DNA from: Holotrichia oblita
Lineage: Eukaryota > Arthropoda > Insecta > Coleoptera > Scarabaeidae
Assembly: GCA_023690525.1 (NCBI GenBank)
Contig: CM043016.1
Location: forward strand, 17,616,539-17,680,538
DNA: 64,000 nt
Reading direction: 5' to 3'
Shown: positions 32,397 to 43,440 of the stretch, piece after piece
Layout of the letters: each line of letters opens with the position of its first letter
How positions within the stretch are numbered: position 1 is the stretch's first letter
Position numbers and translations under genes: made by a program
The notes under the pieces: generated by a model
Database searches by the model: none
What the model saw: only the letters and a program-made list of their open reading frames with translations
What the model was told of the DNA's origin: nothing

Positions 32397-34838
32397 TCAT
32401 TTATTTGTCGATTTATTCTTTACCCATCTGTTGATAATGTCGGTTCGACATTTATCGACATTCGTCGAAACACCTTTCGGATTCTCCAAAATCAACGTAC
32501 CTACAACGCCATCTTCGTTGAAGTTACTTACCTTACAGAAAGGTACACCTTCAACCATTTGCTTGGGCGAAATCGGTTTCCTACCGACGAAAATAGTTTG
32601 CCCGCTGAGTGCGTCTAAATTTTTAACGACGACTTCACCTGTCGACGTGTAAATATCAAAGTTTTCTATACCAAATAACGAAGAAATATTACGTTTTAAT
32701 TCGGCAACGGTTAATAAGCCGTTTCCTGTTTCTAGCAGGATTAAACCTTTAGAAGCGTTATTGCAATATCTCGGAGTTAAATCAACGAGTTCGACGTTGA
32801 TCCATTTCACTTTAGGCGCGGATATATCAGCGGTTTTCGTTAGGGTTATGGTTAATTCGCAATTTTTTAAAGTTTGCGTTTCTTCCATGATTAAACCGTC
32901 GGATTTCTGCCGCGATTCGAAGGGTTTAATCGAAGCTTTGATGGTTTCTTCTATGAACGATTGAAACGATTCAGCTACCCGTTTTAATTCACCTTCCGTC
33001 TTGTAGAAAACCGTAATCTCGTCTGTCGGTACTAAATGAGCTTTCTTCCTTAGTTTTTGGATACGATTGATGATCTCCCTCGCCGTTCCTTCATCTTGCA
33101 TACTAGAATCGGGAGTACAATCTAGGAGAACCAAAACATCGTTATCGCTGTGTACCTCGTATTGTCCAGAAGCTAGATCTGTCTTGAAAATAAGTCTAAT
33201 CTCGGATAACTCGATTCTTTGCCCCACGATGTCTCTGTAACCTATCCGGACGAATTCGTTGATTTGATCGTCGGTTAAATCTTTGATCGCCAAGGTTACA
33301 GCTTTGAAATGCTGCTTCAAACGTAATCCTAAAGTTTTATGATCAGGTTCTGCTCGGAGAGTTATCCCGTATTTAGTTTTATCCATTGTAGTCTTCAGTG
33401 AGCGGACGTTTAATTCTGATAAAACGTACGATTTTAATGACTCAACGTCTGCGAGATATTCCGGGTTCTGATGCACGACGATGACTTCCGGCAGGGGATA
33501 TTTAATCGGCATCGTTTTGCGGTCGCGGATAACACGACCCAATTCGATAACGGTTTGCATCCTCGACACAGCTCTTTCAATCTTTTCTTCGATTAAATCT
33601 TGATTAGCTTGAGGTAACATCAAGTAGTGGACGCTATCCGATCTGTCCTGTAGCAGCTCTTTCAAATATTGATACATGGTTTCGCATAAAAACGGGGAAA
33701 ACGGCGACATCATCCGGATTATATTGAAGATGACGTTGAATAAAGTCATTATGCACTGTTTACAATCCTCTTTGCCGTTCTCTCCTTTCAATCTCTTCCG
33801 ATTCATTCTAACGTACCAATTCGTGAGGTAATCGATGTATTTCGTCAATCTAGGGATGACGTTGTATAAATGATATAAAGCCATCTCTTTTCTAACGTAT
33901 AACAGAAGACTTTGCGTGAACGACAAGATCCATTTATCCATGATGTTAGTGCTACCAACAGATTTTTCGGAATAAACAAAAGATTCCTTATTATCTTGGA
34001 CGTAACATTCTACACTCTGCATTAAAAATCTAAAAGCGTTATACCAAGGTAAGAACACATCTTTAATTATATCTCTAACCCCCTCCTCTTTAAACCTCAA
34101 ATTCTCAGCGCGCACAACAGGCGAGCTAATCAAATACAATCTAAGCGCATCAGCACCATATTTATGCACGACATCCATGGGATTCGGAAAATTCTTCTTA
34201 CTTTTCGACATTTTCTGCCCGTCCGAAGCTAAAACCAAACCATTCGCGATCAAATTCTTAAAGGGGGCTTTCCCGAAAATCGCCGTCGAAATCACGATCA
34301 ACGTGTAAAACCATCCGCGTGTCTGATCGATACCCTCAGCGATAAAATCGGCCGGGAAAGCATCCTCGAACTCCTTAACGTTTTCGAAAGGATAATGCTG
34401 CTGCGCGTAAGGCATCGAACCCGATTCGAACCAGCAATCGAAGACTTCGGTGACTCTCCGCAACGGGGGATTTCCCGGTATTCTCGACGGGATTTCAAGA
34501 TGGTCGATGTTTTCGCGGTGTAAATCTGTTACTTTCGCGCCGGTTAGTTCTTCTAGTTCGGCGATGCTGCCTACGCAGACGAATTCGTCGCCTGTCGGGG
34601 AAACCCAGAGCGGTATCGGGGTTCCCCAGTATCGGTTACGGCTCACAGCCCAGTCGCGGGCATCGCGGAGCCAATTTCCGAAGCGTTTGTCTTTAACGAA
34701 TTCGGGTACCCAGTAAGTGTCGGCGCTGGATTTTAGGAGGTCGTCTACCATTTGTTCGACTCTGATGAACCAGGATGGGACCGCTCTGTAGATGAGGGGT
34801 GTTTCGGAACGCCAACAGAATGGGTAACTGTGTTTCAC
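32397..34838 (-). CDS. IARS1: IARS exon 4 (KMSKS, anticodon-binding, C-terminal region)
   Basis: The first codon after the acceptor is GTG, giving VKHSYPFCWRS, which continues exon 3 directly. It contains FDCWFESGSMPYAQ, DQTRGWFYTL, KMSKS, SPVVRAENLRFKEEGVRD and RIQKLRKKAHLVPTDEITV. TAA stop at 32397-32399. Confidence 0.97.
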   Translation of the reverse strand: MKHSYPFCWRSETPLIYRAVPSWFIRVEQMVDDLLKSSADTYWVPEFVKDKRFGNWLRDARDWAVSRNRYWGTPIPLWVSPTGDEFVCVGSIAELEELTGAKVTDLHRENIDHLEIPSRIPGNPPLRRVTEVFDCWFESGSMPYAQQHYPFENVKEFEDAFPADFIAEGIDQTRGWFYTLIVISTAIFGKAPFKNLIANGLVLASDGQKMSKSKKNFPNPMDVVHKYGADALRLYLISSPVVRAENLRFKEEGVRDIIKDVFLPWYNAFRFLMQSVECYVQDNKESFVYSEKSVGSTNIMDKWILSFTQSLLLYVRKEMALYHLYNVIPRLTKYIDYLTNWYVRMNRKRLKGENGKEDCKQCIMTLFNVIFNIIRMMSPFSPFLCETMYQYLKELLQDRSDSVHYLMLPQANQDLIEEKIERAVSRMQTVIELGRVIRDRKTMPIKYPLPEVIVVHQNPEYLADVESLKSYVLSELNVRSLKTTMDKTKYGITLRAEPDHKTLGLRLKQHFKAVTLAIKDLTDDQINEFVRIGYRDIVGQRIELSEIRLIFKTDLASGQYEVHSDNDVLVLLDCTPDSSMQDEGTAREIINRIQKLRKKAHLVPTDEITVFYKTEGELKRVAESFQSFIEETIKASIKPFESRQKSDGLIMEETQTLKNCELTITLTKTADISAPKVKWINVELVDLTPRYCNNASKGLILLETGNGLLTVAELKRNISSLFGIENFDIYTSTGEVVVKNLDALSGQTIFVGRKPISPKQMVEGVPFCKVSNFNEDGVVGTLILENPKGVSTNVDKCRTDIINRWVKNKSTNK

Positions 34839-37800
34839 CTAAAATGGGCATAAAAATTTGTTATTTACAATATTTTTTTTTTGTTTCTCTGTTCTTTATT
34901 ATAATATCTTTAAACGGGAATTAATTCGTTTGAAATACTTTGTCCGTGGAAGAAATTGATATTTCACAGGTCATAATATAGATATATTAACAGTAGTCAA
35001 TAGTGTTTTATATGTCTACAGGGTGTTACACAAAAATAGGATAATTCGTTAACCTCTTCTGCTGATCTACCATTTTTTTAAATATTCTGTTAAGGTAGTG
35101 CCTGACTTGGATGCTATAGTGAAGTGGAGGACCATCATGTTGAAACTAAACAGTTTCATTTGGTAAATGGGCATTAAACAACGTTCAGTTGTCAAAATTT
35201 TATCAAAGAAAAGGAGAGCAAGTATCCTATTCCTTATTATTTTAGTCCATACGTTCACCTTCTATGGATCCTTAAGACATCGAGCCCAATCCAAATTCCA
35301 TCAAAATAAAGATCCCTAAGATCGAGACTATTATAAATGCTTGCGCTGGGAAAAAAAAAATCCTGTTTCGACCATGCAGCAGATGCAAAAGAGAAAAAGT
35401 TTCTGTGGGAACACCTTAGTCGGTTAAGCATTGTCGAAGGTTCCTTAAGGACTTTGCGTTGAATCCTATCTTATGCATTATAATCAATCTTTTTTATTAT
35501 AAAACTTGCGAGAGAATGGTGAGGGGGGAGGGAGGGGTTGACCCTCACCCCCTGGGAACAGTATAACGAAGATGATACTTTCAACGCTTCCAGCAACGAA
35601 TATGAGTGGCACTGAAAAACTAAAACCTCTCATAATTGGCAGAAGTGCAAAGCCACGATGTTTTAAAGGAGTAAAATGGCTTCCTGTAGATTAGGAGAAC
35701 AACGTAAAGGCATGAATGACCTCTGAATTTTTTGAAAAATGGTTGGTTAAATTGGACAAGCAATTTTCACATGAGAATCGAAAAATAATAATGTTTATTA
35801 TAGACAACTGCCCTACTCATCCTGCAATTCAACAGAGGCTAAAGGCCATCGAATTGCAATTTTTCCCCACCAAATGCGACTTCCAAACTGCAACCGTTAT
35901 ATCAAGGCATCATTAAAAGTTTCAAAGATCATTACAAAGGAAGAATCCTTAAAAAAATTTTATATGCATTAGAGAATAACGGTTCTCCTAGCAAATCACT
36001 TCTCGACTGTGTGAGAGAAGTTGCCATGACATGGAATGCGGATGTTAAACAAAAAATCATTCAGAACTGTGTCAAAAAGGCTGGTTTTGGTGACGAATAC
36101 GTGGACGAAGACGAATTTCCCCTTGCTCAACTAAGAGAACGACTGCAAAATTTAGAAGATAAAGAATTGTCTGTTGAACTAAGGCAAGATTTTGAAAACT
36201 ATGTTGAGTTGCTAAATGTCGAGAATGTATCTCTTAACACTTATCTTGAAATTGATAGTAACCTCTTAACTACTGACTATCCGGCAGACGAAGACATTCT
36301 GAGGAGTGTATCAAACATTGCAACCATCGCACAAACAAGTTTTACAAATTTTATTTGGAGATTTAGGTGGTTTGAGTTACGGGAGTTCCACTGTATGTGG
36401 TTAACGAATTATCCTCCTTTTTTGTAACACCCTATATACATACAAAACACTATCTTTTGTGTGACTAAACAAAATTATCGAAATATGTATGTCAAATATT
36501 TGCACATCAACATATTCGTTAGCAGCAACCTCTCCCAAACTCACCTGCCCTACGTGGAACATTCTACCATTCGCCTTCAACGCAGCAATAATATTCTTAT
36601 CAGCATCCTTCACGTATTGCCCTTCGAAATCAGTAACAGGATTCACGAATCTCCCACTAGCATCCAACGGACAAATCGGTTCCTGATCTCGGGTAATCAC
36701 ATTATTAGCCAAACATACTCTGTAATCGTCTTCTCCGAAATAAGCAGCCTGATGTACGATTCCAGTACCAGATTCCGAAGTAACATATTCATCGGTTAAC
36801 ACTCGAAACGCCACATCTTTACACCTTTCCTTAAAAAAAGGGAAAATCGGCTCGTATCGCAGTCCTTTCAATTTAATTCCGGGGAATTTATCAACGATCT
36901 CGTAATCGTTCGGTTGGAATACCACCTCAAGTCGTGCCTCCATTACGATAAAATATTTCCCGGTACTGATTTGTTTTACTTTAACGTATTCTAAATTGGG
37001 ATTAACGCAAGCTGCTAAATTACTCGGTAATGTCCACGGAGTTGTCGTCCAGATAAGTAAACAAGTGGAATCTTTATCGCCTATAATCGGTAAAGTGACT
37101 GTTACGGCTGGATCAACCACATCCTTGTAATTTTGGCCCGATTCGAAGTTCGATAACGGAGTACTGCAAGCTGTCGAATAGGGCATAACTTTATTTCCTT
37201 GATAAACAAAGCCTTTGTTATATAGTTGCTTAAATATCCACCAAACCGATTCCATAAACCACGGGTACATCGTTTTGTAATCGCGTTTAAAATCTATAAT
37301 TTAAATGCGTTTATTATATAAATATTGAAGTATGAGCAAATTTAAATTACCGATCCATCGACCTAAACGCTCCATAATAATCTCCCATTCTCCAGAATAT
37401 CGGCTAACAATCTTACGACACTCCGCATTATATGTCGCAATACCCATTTTCATTACATCATCCGGACCTTTGATATTTAACGTTTTATCGATTTCATACT
37501 CTACGGGTAATCCATGACAATCCCATCCAAATCTGCGTTCAACGTGGTACCCTTGCTGATGGGCGTATCTTGTAACAACATCTTTTATCGTACCTGCCAA
37601 TATGTGACCATAATGTGGTAAACCGGTAGCAAACGGTGGACCATCGTAGAATGAATACCTTATAAAAGGAAGCGTTTGATGGTATTATACGATTAAATAT
37701 GAGTGAAATTACCTTGGTTTACCCTTAGATTGCTTCAAACACGTTTGAAAAGCGTTGATCTTTTTCCAGAGGTTTAAGGTTATTTCTTCCGCGTCGGAGA

Positions 37801-37852
37801 AGTTTATAGTCTCGGGAACGCGTGGAATTTGTTTGAGCTCGTTTGTACTCAT
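32397..37852 (-). CDS. IARS1: Isoleucyl-tRNA synthetase, cytosolic
   Basis: A class I aminoacyl-tRNA synthetase that charges tRNA-Ile with isoleucine in the cytosol. Four exons, 37852-37713, 37658-37351, 37293-36545 and 34838-32397, join with consistent phases (2, 1, 0) into 1212 codons plus stop; the human protein has 1262. HYGH (residues 62-65, the HIGH box) sits in GPPFATGLPHYGH. RRFGWDCHGLPVEYEIDKTL follows. The CP1 editing domain carries TTTPWTLPSN. KMSKS is in LASDGQKMSKSKKNFPNP at about residue 605. The anticodon-binding region has ILTNWYVRMNRKR-like sequence, and a C-terminal extension ends NKSTNK. The frame is uninterrupted, so it is probably functional. Confidence 0.97.
35017..36436. 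mobile_element. 1.42-kb composite DNA transposon in IARS intron
   Basis: Terminal inverted repeats of about 36 bp: TACAGGGTGTTACAC at the left, and GTTAACGAATTATCCTCC…GTAACACCCTATA at the right inverting it. The left part (minus, 35085-35290) keeps a mariner-type QYLN-like relic. The right part (plus, about 35590-36340) is a Tigger/pogo DDE fragment. This suggests one element inserted in another. The intron otherwise is short. Confidence 0.75.
35590..36340 (+). mobile_element. Tigger/pogo transposase relic
   Basis: Shifting plus-strand frames read SEFFEKWLVKLDKQF, IIMFIIDNCPTHP (catalytic Asp block), KLQPLYQGIIKSFKDHYK in another frame, and a C-terminal region with AWNAD-like TWNADVKQKIIQNCVKKAGF and acidic DEDEFPLAQL. 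This is the order of DDE_1 domain Tigger/jerky-like proteins. Confidence 0.75.
36545..37293 (-). CDS. IARS1: IARS exon 3 (editing domain)
   Basis: Begins FKRDYKTMYPWFMESVWW and includes LIWTTTPWTLPSNLAACVNP and GTGIVHQAAYFGEDDYRV of the CP1 editing domain. It ends GRMFHVGQ before gtgagt in phase 0. Confidence 0.95.
37351..37658 (-). CDS. IARS1: IARS exon 2 (HIGH box)
   Basis: Encodes YSFYDGPPFATGLPHYGH, GWDCHGLPVEYEID and MERLGRWI. Borders are ataag at the acceptor and gtaatt at the donor, exiting in phase 1. Confidence 0.95.
37713..37852 (-). CDS. IARS1: IARS exon 1
   Basis: Encodes MSTNELKQIPRVPETINFSD through QSKGKP and leaves in phase 2 before gtaatt. The start matches the usual N terminus of animal cytosolic IleRS. 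Confidence 0.93.
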
Positions 37853-38039
37853 TTTTTTTATATAGAAATTACGCTAAATTCTATATACTAATTATTTAAG
37901 TAGGTTACGTTGGAAAACACCGACACATGTTTGGAAATATGTCAATTTGAAAGGTGGATTCAGCCGGATTCAGCGACGTTGAAGTGACAGTTGGCAAAAA
38001 CAGGTGATTTTCTAACACTAACACGGTAACCTTGTAAAA

Positions 38040-39780
38040 TAAAAAATAACTAAATCAATTTTCAGATTAAACATTGGATTTATTAGAATGACATCAAAAC
38101 ATTTTTTTTAAATGATGTTAATTAAGATGTTTATATTTATATAAGTATTGATATATTAATGTTGGAAACTTGTATAAAAAATTAGGCAATTAAACGATCT
38201 TATTCCTATATTATTTCGGCCTATAAGAATAGCATAAATATACAGCCTAAATTCGGCTAGAGCAGGCGCATTGTAATCCATCGATTTGCTGGTGTGCGTG
38301 TGTGTATACCCTTAAAATACATGTTTATCTTAAATTTATAACCAAAACATTCGTTTAAGACCTTCCCAAATAAAATGTATAAATGAATAAAATCTCGCGT
38401 ACCGTCAATTAATCGAGAATTCGATCGTTTTAAGAAGTGTTTCTTTAAATCTTGTGTTCTGTGTATTGTATTTCTTAAATAAAAAAAATCGTGTGTTAAT
38501 TCACCCCTATGTTTTTAAGGGAACATTTTCCGGATATGGATATTTAACCTCAAATTGTACTATCGAAAGCTTTTAGGTGAGTTTCTATATCTGATATGCT
38601 TTCGTTAAAGGAGATTAATTGAAATACTGCATGCGTTAATCTCTCGGATTTAAATTTTTAATTGATAGCAAAAGTAGGATATTGAACTTTTGTAATACAT
38701 CGAAATTATTATTTTATTAAAATGAATTAAAGGGCAGTTTCTAGTGTTGTCATTGTTTTTATCGAACAATAAAGTGTTCTAAATAAATAGGTCGTCATTG
38801 TTCGTACCTATTAGACCCGACAATATAATCTTAGTAATTCGTTTGATATGCATTGAAATCTAAAGAATGTCTATTCTATATCTTTCTCTATCTTTATTAG
38901 GACGAACGTTGTATACGCGCCTAGCTGTCTGTTCCGTTTCTAACTTGTGTTTCTACTAACGTAAACGTTTCAATTCGGTTACATTTAAAACAGATGGGTT
39001 TAAATTAATTAAGCATACATTTTTAACTTTAATCCAATAACTAACTGGAAAAAAAAATTACTAAACGACAGGAGAACTAATTAATTTATCCCCTAATATA
39101 ATTTATTATTTAATATTGGCATTATATCGAAAGATTGACAGATAAACACATTAATTATTAAAGGAGAATATTTACTATATTCATGTATAATCGTAATTTA
39201 AGTTAATAAAGGAATAATTGCGAATTCTATTAATATTTCAATAAAAAGTTTCTAGATTCTAATATGATTCGGTGTCAACGAACTTCTGGTTTCTGCTCTT
39301 GTTTTGTTTACAATTTCTACATTAAATTATAAACTAACGACCGTTGAGGTTGTTTGTATGAATGTTGCGTTCAGTATTCATTGCTTTAAGTTTTCGTCTG
39401 ATCTCGTATCCCGTCTCCCGTATTGCAGGTGTAAACTAATTTTCCGTACAGACAGATGGAAGTATACAAATGTTGATTTATTAAAGACAAGAATTTACAT
39501 GAGGTGCATTATCAGGATATGAGTTAAATTGCGAAAGGTTTACCGGCTGAACGATACAATGTTGACAGCACAGCCTAAAAAGTTGCTTGTCGTTTAAAAC
39601 TATCAACAGGTGTTTATGAACTATTCGTACAATTTTTATATATCTAATCTTTTAAAACCGTTTACTTGTTAAAAAATTAATGCTATGAATTTTTACTTTT
39701 TTTTTCTTGATAATAACAGTTTCGTTGTTGAACGCATTGGATTTGAGTTTGAGTGTTTTGTTGTATGCATATTAACAGAG
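38040..39780. other. AT-rich DNA beyond the IARS 5' end
   Basis: No ORF or RNA gene that I can support. AATAAA motifs are present on the plus strand around 38370-38480, so part could be an untranslated region of an unseen transcript, but nothing proves it. Confidence 0.35.
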
Positions 39781-39789
39781 TATCCAAAG

Positions 39790-40585
39790 TTTATCACACT
39801 TTTCACATTCTTTGAGAGGTGGTCAAACGCTAAAAAGGGTACAACTTGTTGATTTATGTTTCTAGACCATTAAAATTTGAAAATTATCGCTTGATCATCC
39901 ATCGATAAATTTTTATCCGACCTTGAAGTTACAACAGAATATCCAAACTAGTATATGTTTTACAGACTTTTAGAGGTGGCCAAATGCTGAAAATGTTACC
40001 ATTTGTTGCTTACTACCTCTAAACCATAAAAAATTGAGAATCATCGTTTAACCACTCACTGGTTAATTTTTATCCGACCTTGAAGTTAGAGCTAACAGAG
40101 TATGCAATTTATCATATTTTTCGCAGACTTTGAGAGTTGGTGTCAAGATGCAAATGTTACTATTGATCGTTTCGTACCGCTAAACCATAAAAACTTCAAA
40201 ATCACCGTTTAACCACCCACTGGTTAATTTTATCCGACCTTGAAGTTGTACATAAACAGAGTATTCAAAGTTAATCGTATTTTTCATAGACTTTGAGAGG
40301 TTGTTTCACGCTGAAAATGTTATTATTGATTGTTTCGTACCTCTAAACCATAAAAAATTCAAAATCATCGGTTAATCACCCACTGGTTAATTTTTATCCG
40401 ACGTTGAAGTTGCATATAAACAGAATTTTCAAATTTAATCGTATTTTTCATAGACTTTGAGAGGTTGTTTCACGCTGAAAATGTTACTATTGATTGCTTT
40501 GTACCTCTAAACCATAAAAAATTGAAAATCATCGTTTAACCATCCACTGGTTGAGTTTTATCCGACCTTGAAGTTACTTACAAGA
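39790..40585. repeat. Satellite array B, about 5 diverged ~160-bp units
   Basis: The landmark TTTGAGAGGTGG or variants recurs at about 39811, 39969, 40129, 40292 and 40456 (spacing 158-164). Each unit contains AAACCATAAAA…ATCG, CACTGGTTAATTTT and ATCCGACCTTGAAGTT. The units are the same family as the large array at 58.8-62.7 kb but much more diverged. Confidence 0.85.
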
Positions 40586-40739
40586 CCATGGGGTGGTATC
40601 TTAAATGGAAGAATATTTGTCTGCTTTTTTATTGATTGTTCTAATCACATGGGACGTTAGTACTCGGAACACAATAGCACCCATTGAAGAATAACTTGCT
40701 AGACATCAGATGATGCCGATTTGATTAAAAGTTACACGA

Positions 40740-41090
40740 TTCATTACAAGCAAGTGGCAATAATACAATTTAAAGCATTCTCAACAACAACAACTTGTTG
40801 TGCCATGTTTCTGGACCATAAAAAAGCATATGGCTTGTTCGACAAACTGTACTTTAATACAATTATTGCTGTCCTAACAATTATAGATGTTTCGTGAGGA
40901 AGTTTCGTTGGCAGGTCTTTCACATCTTTCCTACATATATTAGAAAGAATAAAGGTTCCCGAACTGATCCCTGTGGTGCACCTCTTTCTACATTCGGTCA
41001 TTTTGAACGATGGTTTTTGTTATCATCAATTACATTTCGTTCTGAGTTCAGTCAAATATTGTGCTTTACTTTTGTTTATACTTAAGCTGT
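40740..41090 (-). mobile_element. LINE reverse-transcriptase relic
   Basis: The minus strand reads GAPQGSVREPLFFLIYV and, in another frame, HETSIIVRTAIIVLKYSL in place of a YADDTAI block. This is a strongly decayed LINE fragment beside satellite array B. Confidence 0.5.
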
Positions 41091-41099
41091 TGTTCGCTA

Positions 41100-42266
41100 G
41101 AGGGAACCAAATAAGGATACGCACATTAACATGCAGATTTCTCGATTATAATGTTTGCTAAGAGAAGTCAACATATTGTGTCGATTGTTTGGTTGATAGA
41201 TGGCACTAGAATTGATGTTCAGGATCAAATTATGTCGTGTACTGATGAGGTCTTAATAGACTCAAATATCTTGATTAATAGTTTGCTTTGTTGAGAAATG
41301 AAAATTGTTGAACGAAGTAATCCAACACTGCAGTGCTCACATCAGAAATGTACATATTTTAAAGTGTTGGATGGCAATTTTCCGTACATTACTGCGAAAA
41401 GATGAACGTATACAAAATAAAATTGATATGAATACATGAGCTTTTTATAAAATGTAGATTTCCTTGTGTATTCTTTTTTTTTCTACCCATCGAGATATCG
41501 AAGACGGCAGATTTATTCGGTGAACAGATGGCGTCTAAGAGGAGAACGCATTCAGATAGCCTTTATTGTCTGCACCTGGTGTCCATTCCCATTACGTAAA
41601 TGTACGATAGCAGAAGAAGAATAAGAGGCCGTTGCTGTTACACACTGCTGCTGGTGGCGCTTTCAGGAAGACGACAACGGACGACATATGCAATGCAGTC
41701 AAATTTAATTAAATTGATCTGCAATGCCGGTTATCCACTTAAAACGCAGTTGTTGCTTTAGCCGTAATAACTGCAATCTTTATTTTTAAATAAATGCGGT
41801 TGTTGTATCTCATTTTATACATTTTACAAAAACAAAATGAAGGATAAAAGATTTTTCTTTTGAAATCAGTAGAGGAAATACTTTAACTTAATTGACTCAT
41901 TAATAAGGTAAAAATTATAAATAGACAGAGGATTTTAAACGGTTCTGTTTTTTTTTTTGAAAAAATAATTCAATGACTTTGAATGAATTTGTGTTCACTA
42001 CAATGAATTCGATGTATTTACCTTCATCAGAACGTAAATATATGAGTGGAGAAATCAGGTGTTCATAGCGCAGAAATGTTGTGTCAGGGCGGTATTTGCA
42101 TTGGAAAGGCGAAACTTTGCTACCATCCAAAACAAAACTAACCAAGATCACAGTTTTGTGCCAGTGTTTGAAGCTATACAATGCGCTACCAACTTCTCTT
42201 CAAAACTTACCTGAAATTCAATTTGAGAAAAAAATTAAACAATAGCTATTCAATGCAATTTTGTAT
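41100..42266. other. Unannotated stretch
   Basis: No host gene recognised. A minus-strand frame at 41915-42181 reads GSKVSPFQCKYRPDTTFLRY but has no domain I can name. Confidence 0.3.
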
Positions 42267-42593
42267 GGAATCAACGAGGGGGTAACCACTGAGAAGATCC
42301 TTTACTCCAGTAGGAGGAGATCCAAGGATCTCCTTGGAGGGGGAGATCTGACATCTTGGCATCTGACATGTTTTTGCCTTGGCAGATGAGTAGTCAACCC
42401 CTGTGAGCAATTGTTCAGAGCCACCAGGTCTATGACGAGCGCGTTCTCTACTGTTGTCAACAGCATGCTAGAAATTTTGCACAGATTGAATAGAATTCAA
42501 TTCCTACAAGATGTTAAGAACGATCTGCAGGGTAGTTATTATTTTCCAAGAAGTAGCACATATGGTGCTGTTCGTTCTATTTAGTTTCAGAGA

Positions 42594-42806
42594 ATGAGTG
42601 ATAAAGACTTAGAAGCCATCGTTTTGAAAGCTCAACAAGAAGCAATAGAGAAAGCTGTAGAAGCGGGAATTGGGAATTCTTATGAAAAAACTTTAAAGAT
42701 GGATATAACAGAGGTACAAAATTTAGAAGACAATAACAACTATGATTCAGAATGTGATGATGATGATAAAATTGACTGTGATTTAGATATAATAAATTAT
42801 GAATGA
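42594..42806 (+). CDS. Unknown acidic ORF in TIR element
   Basis: A 70-codon frame starting MSDKDLEAIVLKAQQEA with a predicted helical start and an Asp-rich end (DSECDDDDKIDCDLD). No family recognised. It could be the first exon of a longer element-encoded protein. Confidence 0.35.
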   Translation: MSDKDLEAIVLKAQQEAIEKAVEAGIGNSYEKTLKMDITEVQNLEDNNNYDSECDDDDKIDCDLDIINYE

Positions 42807-42959
42807 AATAAAGATAACCTATGTGATATTAGTTCATTAATGACTTAATGATGACGAGGAAAATAAAAATCTGGAAGAATGCTTGAAACCTTTTCAAGGA
42901 AACATAAATTTGAAAGATTACTCTCATTCATTATCAACAGCTTGACAAGTCAAAGTGTT

Positions 42960-43440
42960 CTTTTTTTGAAAGTTGTTGTGAAAAATGGAGCTACAAAAAC
43001 TGTTAAAAAAAACATCACTATGTTGGTTGTTGGATAAAGAAATCCCAAAACTAAGTTCTGACAGACTAGCACGATTCAAGTCAAGGACAAACACCAAGAA
43101 TGTCAGTGGTAAAATATGCTCTACAGTGAAAACCTCCAAAAAAAGCATCAATAAAAAAAATTGGTATCTGACTGAAGATGAAAACTCCGAAAACATATTT
43201 GATGATTTTTCTGGTGAATGTATCAGTACAGGAAATTTGAAGGAGAAAAATCATACCAAAATTGAAATGGAGAAATATTATGCTGTAATGTACGATTGGC
43301 AAAGCTATCGGTGATAAAGGAAAAGATGACGAAGATAAATAAAAAATTAAAATTAAATTCCTGAAAGAAGAATTGGAAGATTATGTATGGCCTTAGCAGG
43401 ACGACATCCGAGAAGTTGAAGAAGAACAAATCTTCGAGAA
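42960..43440 (+). pseudogene. Unknown element-encoded ORF with SLCWLL and YYAVMYD motifs
   Basis: The reading frame gives VVKNGATKTVKKTSLCWLLD, KLSSDRLARFKS, WYLTEDE and EKYYAVMYDWQSY, then a stop at 43312. The following sequence in shifted frames reads KIKFLKEELEDYVWP and EEEQIFEKRV. I remember this motif order from unnamed repeat-associated animal proteins but cannot name a domain. The frame breaks suggest decay. Confidence 0.4.

Noticed and set aside
42594..43314. Two host genes in the 42-43 kb region
   Set aside because: Both ORFs lie inside a TIR element with perfect target duplications, so they are element-borne or captured.
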